Positions 46,892-59,275 of a stretch of 64,000 nt of DNA are shown one piece after another. Origin of the DNA: Warburgia ugandensis (lineage: Eukaryota; Streptophyta; Magnoliopsida; Canellales; Canellaceae); the NCBI GenBank assembly GCA_035236585.1, contig CP141132.1:20311945-20375944 (forward strand). Direction: 5' to 3'. Within the stretch, counting starts at the first letter, position 1. The number at the start of each line of letters is the position of its first letter. The notes below the pieces were generated by a model that made no database searches, had not been told where the DNA came from, and was given only the letters and a program-made list of their open reading frames with translations. A program made the position numbers and the translations under genes.

Positions 46892-49800
46892 TGTAACAAC
46901 TTCAAATTTAGTAAATACTATTCTGGGCGTTATTATGTTAAATTAAAATTTTGGAATATCATTGGAATTTTTTACTCGAAGAAAATAATTTTATATAGAA
47001 ATGGAATTTGGAGTGGAAACATAAATGTTAGGAATGTACTCGAAAAATTTAGTCCAACGACATCAAGAACACTGAAATTGGATTATGGATGAATTTCACC
47101 CTAAAATTTCACTATTCCATGATTGAGTTATGAGTTTTCAAAGCATATATATTTTTATAAAATTATAATTTGAAATTAAACCTAAAACTATTAGATAGTA
47201 CTCAAAAAATGGAATCCAAAGACACAAAGAATACGAAAACGGAGTCCATATGAGGAAGTTATGGGACTTCGAAGTTAAGACTATTTTGGTAATTAAAAGT
47301 TAAAAAAAAACTAAGAACATGAAAATGAAATTATAAAATATGGATTCACATGTTTTCACGGCCTAAAGCCGTAACTTCGCTCTTTGATCCTTCGCTATAG
47401 CAAGAAGATAGTGATTAAAGAATTATCACTCAGCTGCTTCGCGTATTATGAAAGCCGTATTGCCCAAATCCAACGACACTAAGTTTGTTGAAATTGGAGA
47501 TTGGATGAATAAATGGAAATGTTCTTACAGAGGGGTATTTTAATAATTTTTTCTAGAGGACCCCATGTGCACAATTCCAAGGTCTGGTAGTAGAGGGGGT
47601 GTCAGAAAACCCATCATGAGTGGAGGTCACATGCATGTGACTGAAATGATGATGTTTTATAAGGGGAAAACATCATTAACATAAACTAAATTAAAATTAA
47701 AAAGATATAAATTATAATAAGTAAAAGGAGGGTGCCATATTGATACTAGCACCCCCATTTTTTTGTAACTTTCCAAAGGGAGAATAGATCATACCATCTG
47801 TTCTCCAACTGTGAAACACTACGACAATGAGGGAAACAATGGAGAAGAAGAAGAAGAAGAAGAAGAAGAAGAAGAAGAAGAAGAAGAAGAAAGAAGGAGA
47901 AGAGAGAGGGTGCAGGAGTGGAAGCTAGTCATGCTTGAAAATGGTGCTATCACTAGAAAATGTGGATTTTGAGTTCTTTTTAGATCACCTGAGAAACAGG
48001 GCTCGCGAGAGATGATGGTGGCTCTGATCTCCAAGCTGACTAGTGGATCTAAACTATAAAAGGGAACAATCAAAAGCCCTTTCTTTCCCTTGTGATCAGA
48101 TGAGGAATGATGCTAGATCGAAAGGAAAATGGTACATGCATGAATAGTTGTCAAAAAATTTCCGATGAAAAAGGTGTTCTCCAGTGGCAATGGAGGCTGT
48201 TGATCATTCTGTGAGTAGGTTCTCTACAATGTTTTTTTTTTACTCAATTCATTTCAATCTTTGTCTCTTACACATAAACAAGGGATCAATCATTTCTATC
48301 AAATCTTCCTCCTTTGGAGATGTAATACCCTATTTTTATAGTTGGATTTTGGGCTTTTGAGATGGGTGGGAGGCATATTACGGTCAATACTTGGCCTTGT
48401 TGTGGTCACCGGATTGTTGCAAAGAAATGGGCGGGTGTTGATGGATCTGTGAACAACATGAAGAAGTGCCAGGTGGAAGGGCTTGTGCGTGGGCTGAGGA
48501 TTTTGAACACTGGTTCTCCCATCACTGTACTAGTGGGTGAGGGAGAAGATGATTGGAATGCGTGAGTTACCCAAAACTGTATGTGTAAAGTTGGCATTCA
48601 TGAGTTTCTTGGAATTCCAGTCCTCAGAACTGTATGTGTAGAAGTTGGAAATCGTGAGTTCCTCGAAAATTTAATCCCTAGAACTATAGGTGTAAAATTT
48701 GGAATTCTCTAGTTCCATGAAATTCCAATCTCCAGAATTGTACGTATAAGGTCTGGAATTAGAAGGAGAAATTGACTTGGACTCTGACTACTCTACCCAA
48801 AATTATGTTTTATGCAGTAGCTTCATTATCAATAGTCTTGGCAATAGTACTGCACTTTAAACTTTGTTAAGGTCAGACACATATTAGTTTACTTGGACAT
48901 CCATTATTTGATGGATTCACTCATGGTTGTTAGTGTAAAAGCCATCGGTATTGCCATAAAGCTTATAATAATGGGAATAAGGCAAGTTGTTTATCCTAAA
49001 ACATGTTTCGTTCTTTTTGTTGCTATAGCAGTTGTGTGCATTCTAACTCAATTGAATTACCTAAATAATATTGAAGCGCATGGTGGGTCGTGAAGAAGAG
49101 GGCGACTAAAGCTAATGGAATCTAATGAACATGTCACACGAGGTAGGTGAAAATTTAAGATAGCATATCTAAATAATAAGATGCATGTTCTAAACATGAT
49201 CTTATTTCTGCTTATAAATGTTATGAAACTCAAATGGTATGATTTATATTCGACATGCTTTAAATTGTAATGATGAAAATAATGTAATTAAATGATTTAC
49301 GTGTTATAATTGATGCTTATGACTTGTTCATCATGTATGTGAATTGTGAAATTATGTTTGTGGTACATGGGTACCATGTCAGTATTGACTATGTATGAGT
49401 CTAGGTTTATAGGTTACATCCTTCGTGGGCAATCACCTAATAATTGAGGATGTTAGGATTATGATAAGATATTCATATATATATATATATATATTATGGA
49501 CAAGCAAGATGCCTATGTATTATTATTTTACATCTAGGCTTGGTAGCCTGAGAGTTTTGATTTAGACAGGCATAGGCCTAGGGATGCTATGCTAAGAGAG
49601 TTGTAGGGTTTGGCCACCAGCTCTCCAAAATTTATTATATGATGTATACCATGCCCGATGAGAAGCTAAATGTCAGGTGGGGCATTCTTGGGAAAGCTGC
49701 CACTGTGACAGCCATGGCCCTCCCCATGTGGACATGGGTTTTGCTATTTCCATAGTTGGTATTAGTGGATTATTATGTAGTTATCTGGGTGTACTGTATG

Positions 49801-51003
49801 GATTTAGATTGTGGCATAGTAGTCCTTATATTTGATGTACTATGATGCATATCCTTGAGGGTTTCCAAAAAACACTAGAGTGCCTAAGAGATGCTGGTTA
49901 GGCAGTTGTGAGAGACACAAAGAGGACAATATTGTATTCGTTGTACACTCTGCCCACGAAACATGTGTATATGATGGCATTATGAGATGCCTTATATGAT
50001 ATGACATGATGATATACCTTTTATTGTTTTCCCAGTGGTGGCTGAAAGATTGTGGACCCCATATAGTGAGGGGCATGAGGATTCTATTGATATACCAGCA
50101 GAGGCTGGATGACTACAAACCCCACATGATGAGGGGTATGATTTTGAAACCCAGTATAGTATGGGGATATAGATTAGGAGACTTACTGATTATATTCATA
50201 ATTTTGTATGTCTTTCAACAATTTCCATATATGTGTATGTATGCTATATGTATATGATTGCGGGCATAGTTTCATATAAGTTTCATATGGGTATATGAAT
50301 GGGTAGAACTGTTATGTAGAGTATGATTCATGGAATTGGATTAATTTATGTATATACAGATAATAATTAAAGATGTTTGATAAATCAATGGAATATTTAT
50401 AATTATGAAACATGTTAATAATTGATTCATCAATGGATTGTTAATGATTATGGAATATGTAGATATGTGGTTTATAAATGGATTATTGAGATGTGAAACA
50501 TATAGTAAATCCCATTTAATGAAATTGCTATGAAAATGAATACTCTAATTACTATGGAATAATTAATGTATCTTAAGATATAGCATGCTTCTTAAACTCT
50601 CCTACCAAGCATAGCTTGCTAAGATATTGTAAATGTTTTATGTTTACAATATCTCAAATACAGATAAAGAGGAGAAGATGTACACAAGAAGAGGAATCCA
50701 GCAACCATACTCCTACGCTCAAGTATACATTTTATTAAAGCTTTTGTATTATGTAGTTAGTCATTTGAATTATGGTATTGGACATTTAATATAATGTTAT
50801 AGGGGCTGTACAAGTGAACCACTGGATGGGTCCTATTTTAAGAAATGAATTTCTATCTTCTAGAAAACTATATATATATATATATGTATGGTGTGAGCAT
50901 AAAGGTGACATCTGGGTTTTTGAGAAAATGAATTTCAAAGAAAAATCTTCCATTATTTTTGTATTTTAAAATTTAGAAGCACACCATCTCCCGGGGTGTC
51001 ACA
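46892..51003 (+). repeat. Solo LTR, Tekay-like (4,112 bp), nested in an older LTR
   Basis: Starts TGTAACAACTTC and ends CGGGGTGTCACA. It is flanked by CATGA (46887-46891) and CATGC (51004-51008). No PBS or PPT lies beside it. Middle sections align with 3163-7740: GGCATAGGCCTAGGGATGCTA then GTTTGGCCACCAGCTC (49585-49625), and ACCAAGCATAGCTTGCTAAG (50602). Near the start it has three copies of the TCCAACGACA..AAG..AC motif (47060, 47215, 47470). Open frames inside are short and unsupported. Confidence 0.85.
47843..47891. repeat. (GAA)n microsatellite
   Basis: About 48 bp of GAA inside the solo LTR. It creates a serine-run frame on the minus strand that has no other support. Confidence 0.93.
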
Positions 51004-51008
51004 CATGC

Positions 51009-51452
51009 CATGTTTTCAAATTAGTAGTATCAGATCACCTACTGAGTATGTTAAATACTCAACCACATACATTATTTTTACAAAATTAGCTCTAGCAGGA
51101 TTAGAAGAAGCATCAGGAAATGTTAGTGTTACAATCAAGTGAGTGAAGATAAAGACAAGTATGAATGTAAGTATATGACTTATTCTTTGGACATGTATAT
51201 GTAATTATTATAATTGGACTATGAGCTGTGACTAGCTCGAACTGAGATGCATATATGTTCATCGTAGTTTTAAAATTTATTTTGTTCTCTTAAAAGTAAA
51301 TGACACTCAGCCTTTTTGAAATGAATTTAAAATAAATGATTTTTCTACTGCATTGCATTGTTTTTATAGAAGTGTTTTCAAATAGGGATCGATCCCTCAT
51401 TAGGAATTAGTTTTGCATCTAAAAATGCATATGAAAAATTGAGTCATCACAC
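51009..51452 (+). repeat. Old Tekay-like LTR, right part
   Basis: Begins after the TSD with a typical late-LTR stretch (CACCTACTGAGTATG...ACTCAACC) and ends GAGTCATCACA at about 51451, the LTR end style of this family. Joined with 45024-46891 it makes about 2.3 kb, so it is shorter than its relatives. Confidence 0.6.
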
Positions 51453-51630
51453 ATTGCTATATAACTTCTTATTATTATAATGGGCATGGCACTTAGCCTA
51501 TCGAATTGTCATGGTACAAAGTCAACGTAATGTGGGACATTGATACATAACTTCTTATTATTATAATGGGCATGGTACTTAGCCCATCCAATAGTCATGG
51601 TACTAAGCTTATGTAAAACATTCCCAACAT
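51453..51630. repeat. 86-bp tandem duplication
   Basis: ATAACTTCTTATTATTATAA and the following bases (GGGCATGG.ACTTAGCC.ATC, then GTCATGGTAC) start at 51461 and again at 51547. A diverged relative of its end (AACATGGTGAATGGTTTAGATAT at 51628; AACATGGTGAATGGGTTATAT at 53482) occurs 1.85 kb away. Confidence 0.85.
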
Positions 51631-53225
51631 GGTGAATGGTTTAGATATATAAGAGAGGCAAATAAAGCAATCTTGGACTAGGATATTTATCATTCCTTTA
51701 ATTATAATGAAAATTAGAGCTTTTATAAGGTGTTTGCCCTTATAAAAGTATGTCAGTAGTTTGGTGATCAAAATTGTTCATCTTTTGGTGTTGTATCTGG
51801 TGCATGTTTCAAGAGATGTTCATCCTACATTGTTTATGTTAGAGCCAAAAGTCAAGCCCTTTGATAGGTTGAACATGGGTATTAATTATATCCTAAGAAG
51901 TTTCCTACATTAGATGAGGTCACCAAGATCAATTGTTTGAATAAATGGCAACTAAAACCCATATTTATTGCAACTTACAATTTCTCATGGATACCAAGTT
52001 AGTATGGGAACTTTGCTAATCTAGTTAAATCCTTATTCAAGTTTTGTTTCCCAATTATCGATTTTAATTTCAATGATTCTTTACCTTTTCTTTTACAACC
52101 AAGAGTTATGAAGAAAACTACCTAAAAGTTACCCTAATTCTTAAATTTACTTGAAATCTACCCAGTGAGGAAAAGTAGCATCTCAAACCTCCAACTAACC
52201 ATAATGAGGAGAGGTGCCTTGTTCTCTAAGACCAACTGCACCAAATTTAACCTTATTTTTTAGTGGAATGATTAGTCTTTGGAGAAACACATGGTTAAGG
52301 GCAAGTTGGCACCCATATTCTCTCCATTGCTTAGAGTCAAAGAACATCAAACACCAAGACTCAAGGTAGTTGAGAGGGAAGACTATCACCCAATCTTCTC
52401 ATTCTTTTTTCTTTTCTTTTTTTCCTTTAATATAATAATCCATCACATAGTTGGTGGGCTTGGCTTGCAATTTTCACCTTTGTCAATATGTCATGACATG
52501 GGGCTATTCCAACATATGGGTTATATAAAAACAACAATCCACTGTATAGTAGGTGTAATTAAGGGGGCAATCTTTGTTTATGTTGCTAATCTAGAATGTA
52601 TTACATGAAGGGTCTAACTCCTCCAATATGAGAAGGTAAAAAATCTAATCTTAAGTTAGATTTGTTAGATATATAAATATTAGTAAAAAATTGTGAATTA
52701 TATGCACAAAATATAACCATATATTGATAAGTTTCAATTATATTATGACCATTAAACTTTAATAATTAAATATAAATTATACACATTATTTGTCAATTTT
52801 TCACATTTTATTCTTAAATGATGTAATTAGTTTTGTTTTGTACTAAAAGTGTATTATAGTGGGAATAAAATATGCACTGAATTGTTTCATTTCTCTGTTT
52901 TTTGAACTCGAACAAAAAACAAACTCGATTTCAAAGCACACTTAAAAGGCAAATTCTACATCCATCTTGCACAATTACATCTCAGAGTTATATATACATA
53001 CATACATGTATGTATGTATGTATGTATGTATGTATGTATGTATGTATGTATGTATGTATGTATGTAGGTATGTAGGACAACATTTTTCCTCTTTGTTGAT
53101 TGCTCCCAATGTTATCTTGCTCCTATATTATTTCCTATTATATAGTATAGACAACTATGTTAGTTAGTTTAAAATTGGATAATAATGTTTCCTAAGAGTC
53201 CTGATAAGAGTCCCCACTAAAGAAG
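51631..53225. other. AT-rich DNA, no gene recognised
   Basis: Short open frames only, without motifs. A (TGTA)n microsatellite lies inside at 52995-53075. Confidence 0.6.
52995..53075. repeat. (TGTA)n microsatellite
   Basis: About 80 bp of TATG/TACA repeats. It starts with ATACATACATACATG, which pairs in inverse with the rest, so it can form a hairpin. Confidence 0.95.
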
Positions 53226-53557
53226 AAAGGAAGGAGTACACGCCCTTTTTCCATGCATGGTATAACAATATTTTTTGCAAATCTAAGCTACTCATCATGT
53301 TTTAAATACCAAAAATAGTTAACCCATTACAAATTAATGAATTTCGACAATCCTAGCCACTTGTTTTAGTTCTTTGAAAAACTCAAAAAAATGGATGGTT
53401 GTGAGTTATGACTTAAAGAAACATAGGCTAAAAGCATCAATGGGCATGACATTTGATATCTAGTGTATCTAATCCATTCCTAACATGGTGAATGGGTTAT
53501 ATCTAACAAGAAAAGCTTCACCATCTATGAAAATTGGGGCGTGTACCCCTTCCTTTT
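53226..53557. mobile_element. Possible MITE-like element (about 332 bp)
   Basis: Left end AAAGGAAGGAGTACACGCCC (53226-53245) is matched in inverse by the right end (53538-53557: GGCGTGTACCCCTTCCTTTT). Inward similarity continues for about 15 more bases (left CTTTTTCCATGCATGG; right, inverted, CAATTTTCATAGATGG). No TSD is clear, and there is no coding sequence. Confidence 0.4.
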
Positions 53558-55386
53558 TCTATTGATTGTGTACGCCTACTTGGACTCATTTGCTGGATTG
53601 TAAATAAAAAAAAAAAAAAGGGTAGTTATTTAGAAAATGTCTTACTTTCCATTTGTTGAGCCCTTCTTATCTTCATCCATATGCTCTGTAAAAATACCTA
53701 TTATATCACATGATAATTAGTAACTAATTTTCTTTTATGCTTTCAGCAAATAACATAATATTGTAAGCTATTACATACCTTAGCAAATTTATATGATTAA
53801 TGCTTAGAGAACTTAATGTTTTGTGTGAACTTTTTGTGCATTTCTCCATGTCACCATCAAAAATTAAAATTGGATTGAGAGGCATGCATCTTTCTACATT
53901 TTTTCATGATCTTTGAGTGCCCTATTCACAATACATACATGGACAAACCCAAAATTAGAAATAAATTTTATCATATATTTGTAGATTTTGAAATTTTTAA
54001 TGGAAGTATATTTCTTCCAAATTGTCAATTCTACTCACGAAATCTTGATATTTGTTCCTCCCCTTTCTCGTCTACAAGTTAAATGTTATCCTTCATAAAA
54101 GAGTTAATTTGTATAAAATTCAATTGTTATATTATCATTATGATACATGACTCATAATAATATTACTAACATTCTCGTAAAAAAGGATACTTTATATTAG
54201 CGAGCACTAAAGAAGCTTCTTCTTTGAAGTTGATATGTGCAATATTCACCGCAATAAATTCAATTATTGTATATTCCTCATGCTTTTCCTTGCTAATTCT
54301 AAAATGAAATAGGGACTACTTCCACATACATTTCTATAAATGATGATCAAGATGAGACTCCATTTTCATTCAATTGAAAATCATGTTAATGGAAGTTTAT
54401 TGAATTTAGAGTTATCTTACTACTAAGTTAACAAAGACATTTATCTTTTTGATAATCTCTTTCATACTATTGGTAGAGCAACCAAGTAATAATTCAATAA
54501 CTTTGCCAAAGGTCACATGTTTCAATTTGTTTATGTGGTCTTTGATGTTTAATCTTACTACAAATAAGTGACATTTTAATATGTAGATCAATATAGTTCT
54601 TATTGCTTTGAAAATAAAATTGTGATCAATTTTCATATCATTTGAGCTTTGTACCTTGGGTCTATTGGCATATCTTTTATTTTTCCAAGTGTACAATAAT
54701 TGCTGATTCTTGCACAGTTACTTTCTTGAAGCATTTTTTTCTATGTCATGTACCATATTCCATTATCAAAATGAAACTTGCTTACTATTGCCTTAATGCT
54801 ACAATGTAGTATGCAGAAGGACATTCTTTTATTAGAATGTATGCTAGCATCATTTATTTTAAGAAATTTAAGTTTATACATTTATGAATTAATTACCTCA
54901 TCTATCAAATCACCACTGAGCTGTTTATGGTTATTCATGGACTATATGTTTTATTCTTGTTAAAGTAGTCCCCACACCTTAAATTTCTTTTTGATTGATG
55001 GATGAGTTATAAAATGAGTATGAAATTTACAATTTTGTAACAAAGAAAATATAACTTTTACCCTAATAAGATATTTATAGATTTTGAAATTTGAGGATTT
55101 ATGATCAATTTTGGTTTTAGAAATTTTGATGCAAATATTTGACCTTTGAGAGATGTAATACAAAGGATAATGGTATCACAAATTTTTCTTTTATAACTTG
55201 GAATTGCCTAATCGTTGTCCATGCTACAAATATAATAATAGGATTATTGGTATATTCATCAAGCTATCTATCATCAATAGTTGCTAACTCATTCCACAAC
55301 ATTAGAGTTATTGTAACCTCATTGTAAAAGCTAATTTGAAAATATATAATTTAAAATTTGGTCAGAAAATTGGCTTTAGGTGAATC

Positions 55387-55470
<84 letters not shown>

Positions 55471-56165
55471 GTGAGTGAATTAATAAATTTCTAATTGTTT
55501 ATAACTAAGGATAATGAATGGTGGAGATTTTAAGAAAGATTTACTCAAAGATGGACTTAAAGGGAGATAGAGTAAGATTTAGGAAACATATACTTAATGT
55601 AGAGGGATTTATCAATGATGAAGACAATTATCATAAATATAAAAATAATTGTATACTTATTCATTACCAGTGTTGTTATTTCTCTTTCTAGTTAACAACA
55701 AATCATTTTTGTCCCTCTTTGATACTATTGTTGTTGTTTTCACATTCAATATGAATACGTGGATATCTAAAAAAGAAAATTATCAAAATATGATAATAAG
55801 ATCTTAATATGGTTATAATTTGCAATATGTACATATAGTTGTCTACTTGTTTTCGAGAATAATTAATTTAAGTAAGAGGTAACTATCAAGGAGTAAAAAA
55901 TTACCTGTCAGAAAGTATCATTATTGACCTTGGCTCCAATTTCTTCAAAGCATGAATGTAATATCTACATTTCAGTATGTGTTCTCATCAAGAGCCCTTT
56001 CAACTTTGAAGTATTATATTATGTAAACATTTTCTTCCTTGATGTTATCACCAAATTTGTCAATATCTTATTGAAGGCAATTGTCAATAGTTGAGTTTCC
56101 TACTTAACATATAAAAATACTAAACATTGGAAAGTTATTTCCTCGTAAACACTGTTTTATAGAAA
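53558..56165. other. AT-rich DNA, no gene recognised
   Basis: Minus-strand frames at 54412-54696 (94 codons) and 54960-55163 match nothing I know and have Lys/Ile/Asn-rich composition expected of AT-rich DNA. A long (GA)n lies at 55388-55478. Confidence 0.5.
55388..55478. repeat. (GA)n microsatellite
   Basis: About 80 bp of GA followed by GTGAGTGAGTG. Confidence 0.95.
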
Positions 56166-56169
56166 CCCT

Positions 56170-56540
56170 GAGTGGTTTTTCATTCAAATACTTGGCTTTT
56201 TAAAAAACTAGCCAACATCTTAACTGTATATGTTCTATCAAAATCTCAAATAATATAATTATCCTAGTAGAAATCATTCATAACCATATTACTAATGTAA
56301 TCATCAGTATAAATAAAGTCTAGCACCTTATGCCTTAGTAGTCCATTTCGCTTTGTGAAAATAGGTTTTATTTGCTTGTCACATGAATAGTCATTTCCCT
56401 AAAAGAAAGTATCTTGAAAATAGGCAACATCCTCACTTTGTCTTCTCAAATGTAGCTTAGGTCCTCTTCTTGCTCCTATGCTTTTTATAATGAATTTGCA
56501 TGTTTTTATTGTAGGTTGAGTATACATCATAGCTAGTAGA
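56170..56540 (-). pseudogene. Unidentified minus-strand coding-like remnant
   Basis: Minus-strand translation gives about 43 open codons (56535-56402) containing TIKTCKFIIKSIGARRGPKL. A stop follows, then CDKQIKPIFTKRNG, VLDFIYTDD and DFDRTYTVK in the same direction. The composition is more protein-like than its surroundings. The second part faintly resembles the Ty1/copia integrase entry (K.PF..K, IHTD, FLK...VF), but the spacing is wrong. I do not identify it. Confidence 0.2.
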
Positions 56541-56559
56541 TAAAACCTAGACTGCAAAC

Positions 56560-59275
56560 TCAAAAATCAAGGCATCAGCACGCACACGCTTTGAAAACAT
56601 GTTTTTTTTTTCAATGCAATAAATCTCATGAGTATGTTCCTTAGTCATTCCATGTTGTACATTCTCATGCATTCATATGTTTTCATATATTATCAATTCA
56701 TATGAACAAATAATCACCTTTCCATAATGTCATGAAAATTAGGATGATCAAAATCTCAAATTAATTGCTCGATAAAATGATGACATTGACACTCCAACCA
56801 ATAAGTATCTTGTGCCCTTTGGCACCTTAGTAAGTACATCTACCAATTGGTCATGAGTACTCATCTAACAACCATCTTAGATTCATCTTACATAGACACC
56901 ATTTTCATCTTACATAGAATTGTCATCCAACTCCCCAAGAACCAAAAATAGAAAACTCATGAGGTCGCTATTGTCATCATCAAATCACTTAATCTTGTGT
57001 CCTCTAGTATCCGAAGGGACTTAGTTGCTTATGAATTTGCCTCAAAAGGTTGTCATGAGTCATGTATACTATTCTCTACCACCAATCAAATGTAATCCCA
57101 CTTTTTAGCATCAAATACCTTTCACCCTTGCTGTTTAGGGGATAGGGGCCAACAATGCACAACAACCCCTTGGCATAGAGCCTACTAGGTCCTTTAGCCT
57201 GTCAAAAGTACATATAAAGGGTAACATCATACCTAAAATCTCATATAAAAAATATCATCAATATGATTTTCATATCATTTCTTTTTATCGAACTAACATC
57301 CTGTCATCTTAGTTTGCATATCAAAACTTTCCAAAAATAAATTTGAAAAAAAAAATCTAATTTTTGGATACCAAAACCACATTTGGAAAGCATCTTTGAA
57401 ACATTCACATTTTTAAACATGCATCTAGGCAATCAAAACAATTTAGTTATAAATTTTTCTATCTATATGTTTTGAAAACATAGAAAAAAACCATTATTTT
57501 CAAAATGCAAGTTTACAATGTAAAATTAAAGTTTTCAATCCATCTTTTGGTAAGCTAAAACTTTCATTTTTTTTAAAGATAATTATGAAGTATCCAAAAT
57601 AATTTTAAACTAAAATCATTAGAAATCATGCATGGCATTTGAAACCATTACATTACTCTCTCCTAGCAATACTCATGCTAGAAAATTATCTCTTTACATG
57701 GAGATTGTAATCATCCAACCAATCCAATGCTTAGGATCCTTGATGAACCATTACTTGTAGTTGTAAATCAATCTCTAAAACCACTATATTCGTGGCCTAT
57801 TGTTTGGCCAAAATAATTTAATCTATGGATCAGTTTTTCATGCGTCAGTCTTGGTCATCTATTTCAATCAGTTCCACTTTCTTACTTGATAAGCCACACT
57901 TATTGACAAAGTGTATAGTGTCATTTAGGTGAAATAATATATTTTCACTTAAAATGGAACACGCTTATAACCATATTAAATGTAGGTCATTAACTTCTCA
58001 AGTTTTGAAATACTGTAGCCAATTAGATTTCATCTCATCATTGCTTTGGCAGGTTCATAACATGTAACCATCAATGTGAAATAGAAATGAGTGAAATCAT
58101 GATGCACATCATATTATATTAAATAGAAACAACATGATCCGTAGTCTACACATGATATGGTGGTATGCAAGATAAAAAATTTCACCTACGATAAGTTGCA
58201 CAAAAAAATTAGTGACATTGAATACACTTTCAACGTGCTCAATTGTATTACAAAATTCAATAGAGAGCCTTATTCTTATCATTCAAACATGTCACAAGAT
58301 TATGCATGGGTGTTGGATAAATCCTCAAACTACAAAGTCATGTGCTAGCTTATTCACCTGGATCCCATGTCAAATCAACCTACCTAGCCAGGAACAAAAA
58401 TATCCATACATCATGCATTTGAAATCTTACATGTGCTACATCAATTAATATAACATGCTAGCAAGTGTTTATGTCCATGTGCATGCTATCTTTACATAAA
58501 ATCTTGCATGAGTTCATCCTTGATTTACATATTAGATAGTGCTCTTTGATCATGCACACAACATACTCCATATAATAACAATCATGCATAAATCAAAATT
58601 GAGGATCATTCCACATAGGCGTGTAGAGACCTACTTTAAAAAGTCTATCAAATAGTTATGGAACAGTTAGAAAACATGTGGCTAATCATCCATTGATAAT
58701 CCAAAATCATGTAGTATTTGTAATCTTAAGATGAAAGTATAGAATGCATGACTTAGTTTTTCCAAAATTTTTGAAAACATGGCAACTTTGGCAATTTAGA
58801 TCTACTTACCTCTTATTAGATATGTCACATTTCCTCGCTAGCTTTCCCTCATTGTCTCCTCCTTCTTGCTTTCTTTCTCTCTTTCTTTCTTTTCCTCTTT
58901 CTTTTCCTGGCCCAAGATGTCCTCAATTACATAGATGTCTTAGCTGGTTTCCCAATTGACTTGGGATATCTTACTATTTTTTTTAAAAAAAATTTAGATT
59001 ATCTAGAGCTCTCATTTCCTAAACTATGATTCTTTATATTCTAATTTTATTTTATTCTCAGAATTTACTTCCTAGATCGAATTTATTTTTCAGAATCTAA
59101 TATTTTATTCTCAGATATATTATGATTCTATCAATGTTTCTAAATTAGCGAAAAACATCTTTTTATAGGATTCATTGCATATTAATTGGCTACCTAAATT
59201 TGACAATTAAGTGGGATGTTTAAACATTTTTTAATATATATTTAGAAAGGGGTGTTATTACTAATGTAAAATCAT
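56560..59275 (-). repeat. Possible degraded long LTR, minus strand
   Basis: On the minus strand the right edge reads GTAATAACACCCC near 59262-59275, like Tekay-type LTR starts, with TATAAAAAG about 100 bp further in (near 59160-59170). A purine-rich stretch (minus) at 58860-58910 and the TCTATGCCAAGG region near 57170 also recall these LTRs. No far end, PBS or TSD found. Confidence 0.3.

Noticed and set aside
47819-48073. Serine-run frame on the minus strand
   Set aside because: Produced by (GAA)n inside the solo LTR.
48322-48345. TGTAATACCCTATTTTT as a further LTR start inside the solo LTR
   Set aside because: No matching LTR end or TSD; flanking sequence continues as one LTR from 46892 to 51003.
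52279-52608. 109-codon plus-strand frame as a membrane protein
   Set aside because: Contains a Phe-rich stretch but no family motif, promoter or splice context; the length is expected by chance in this composition.
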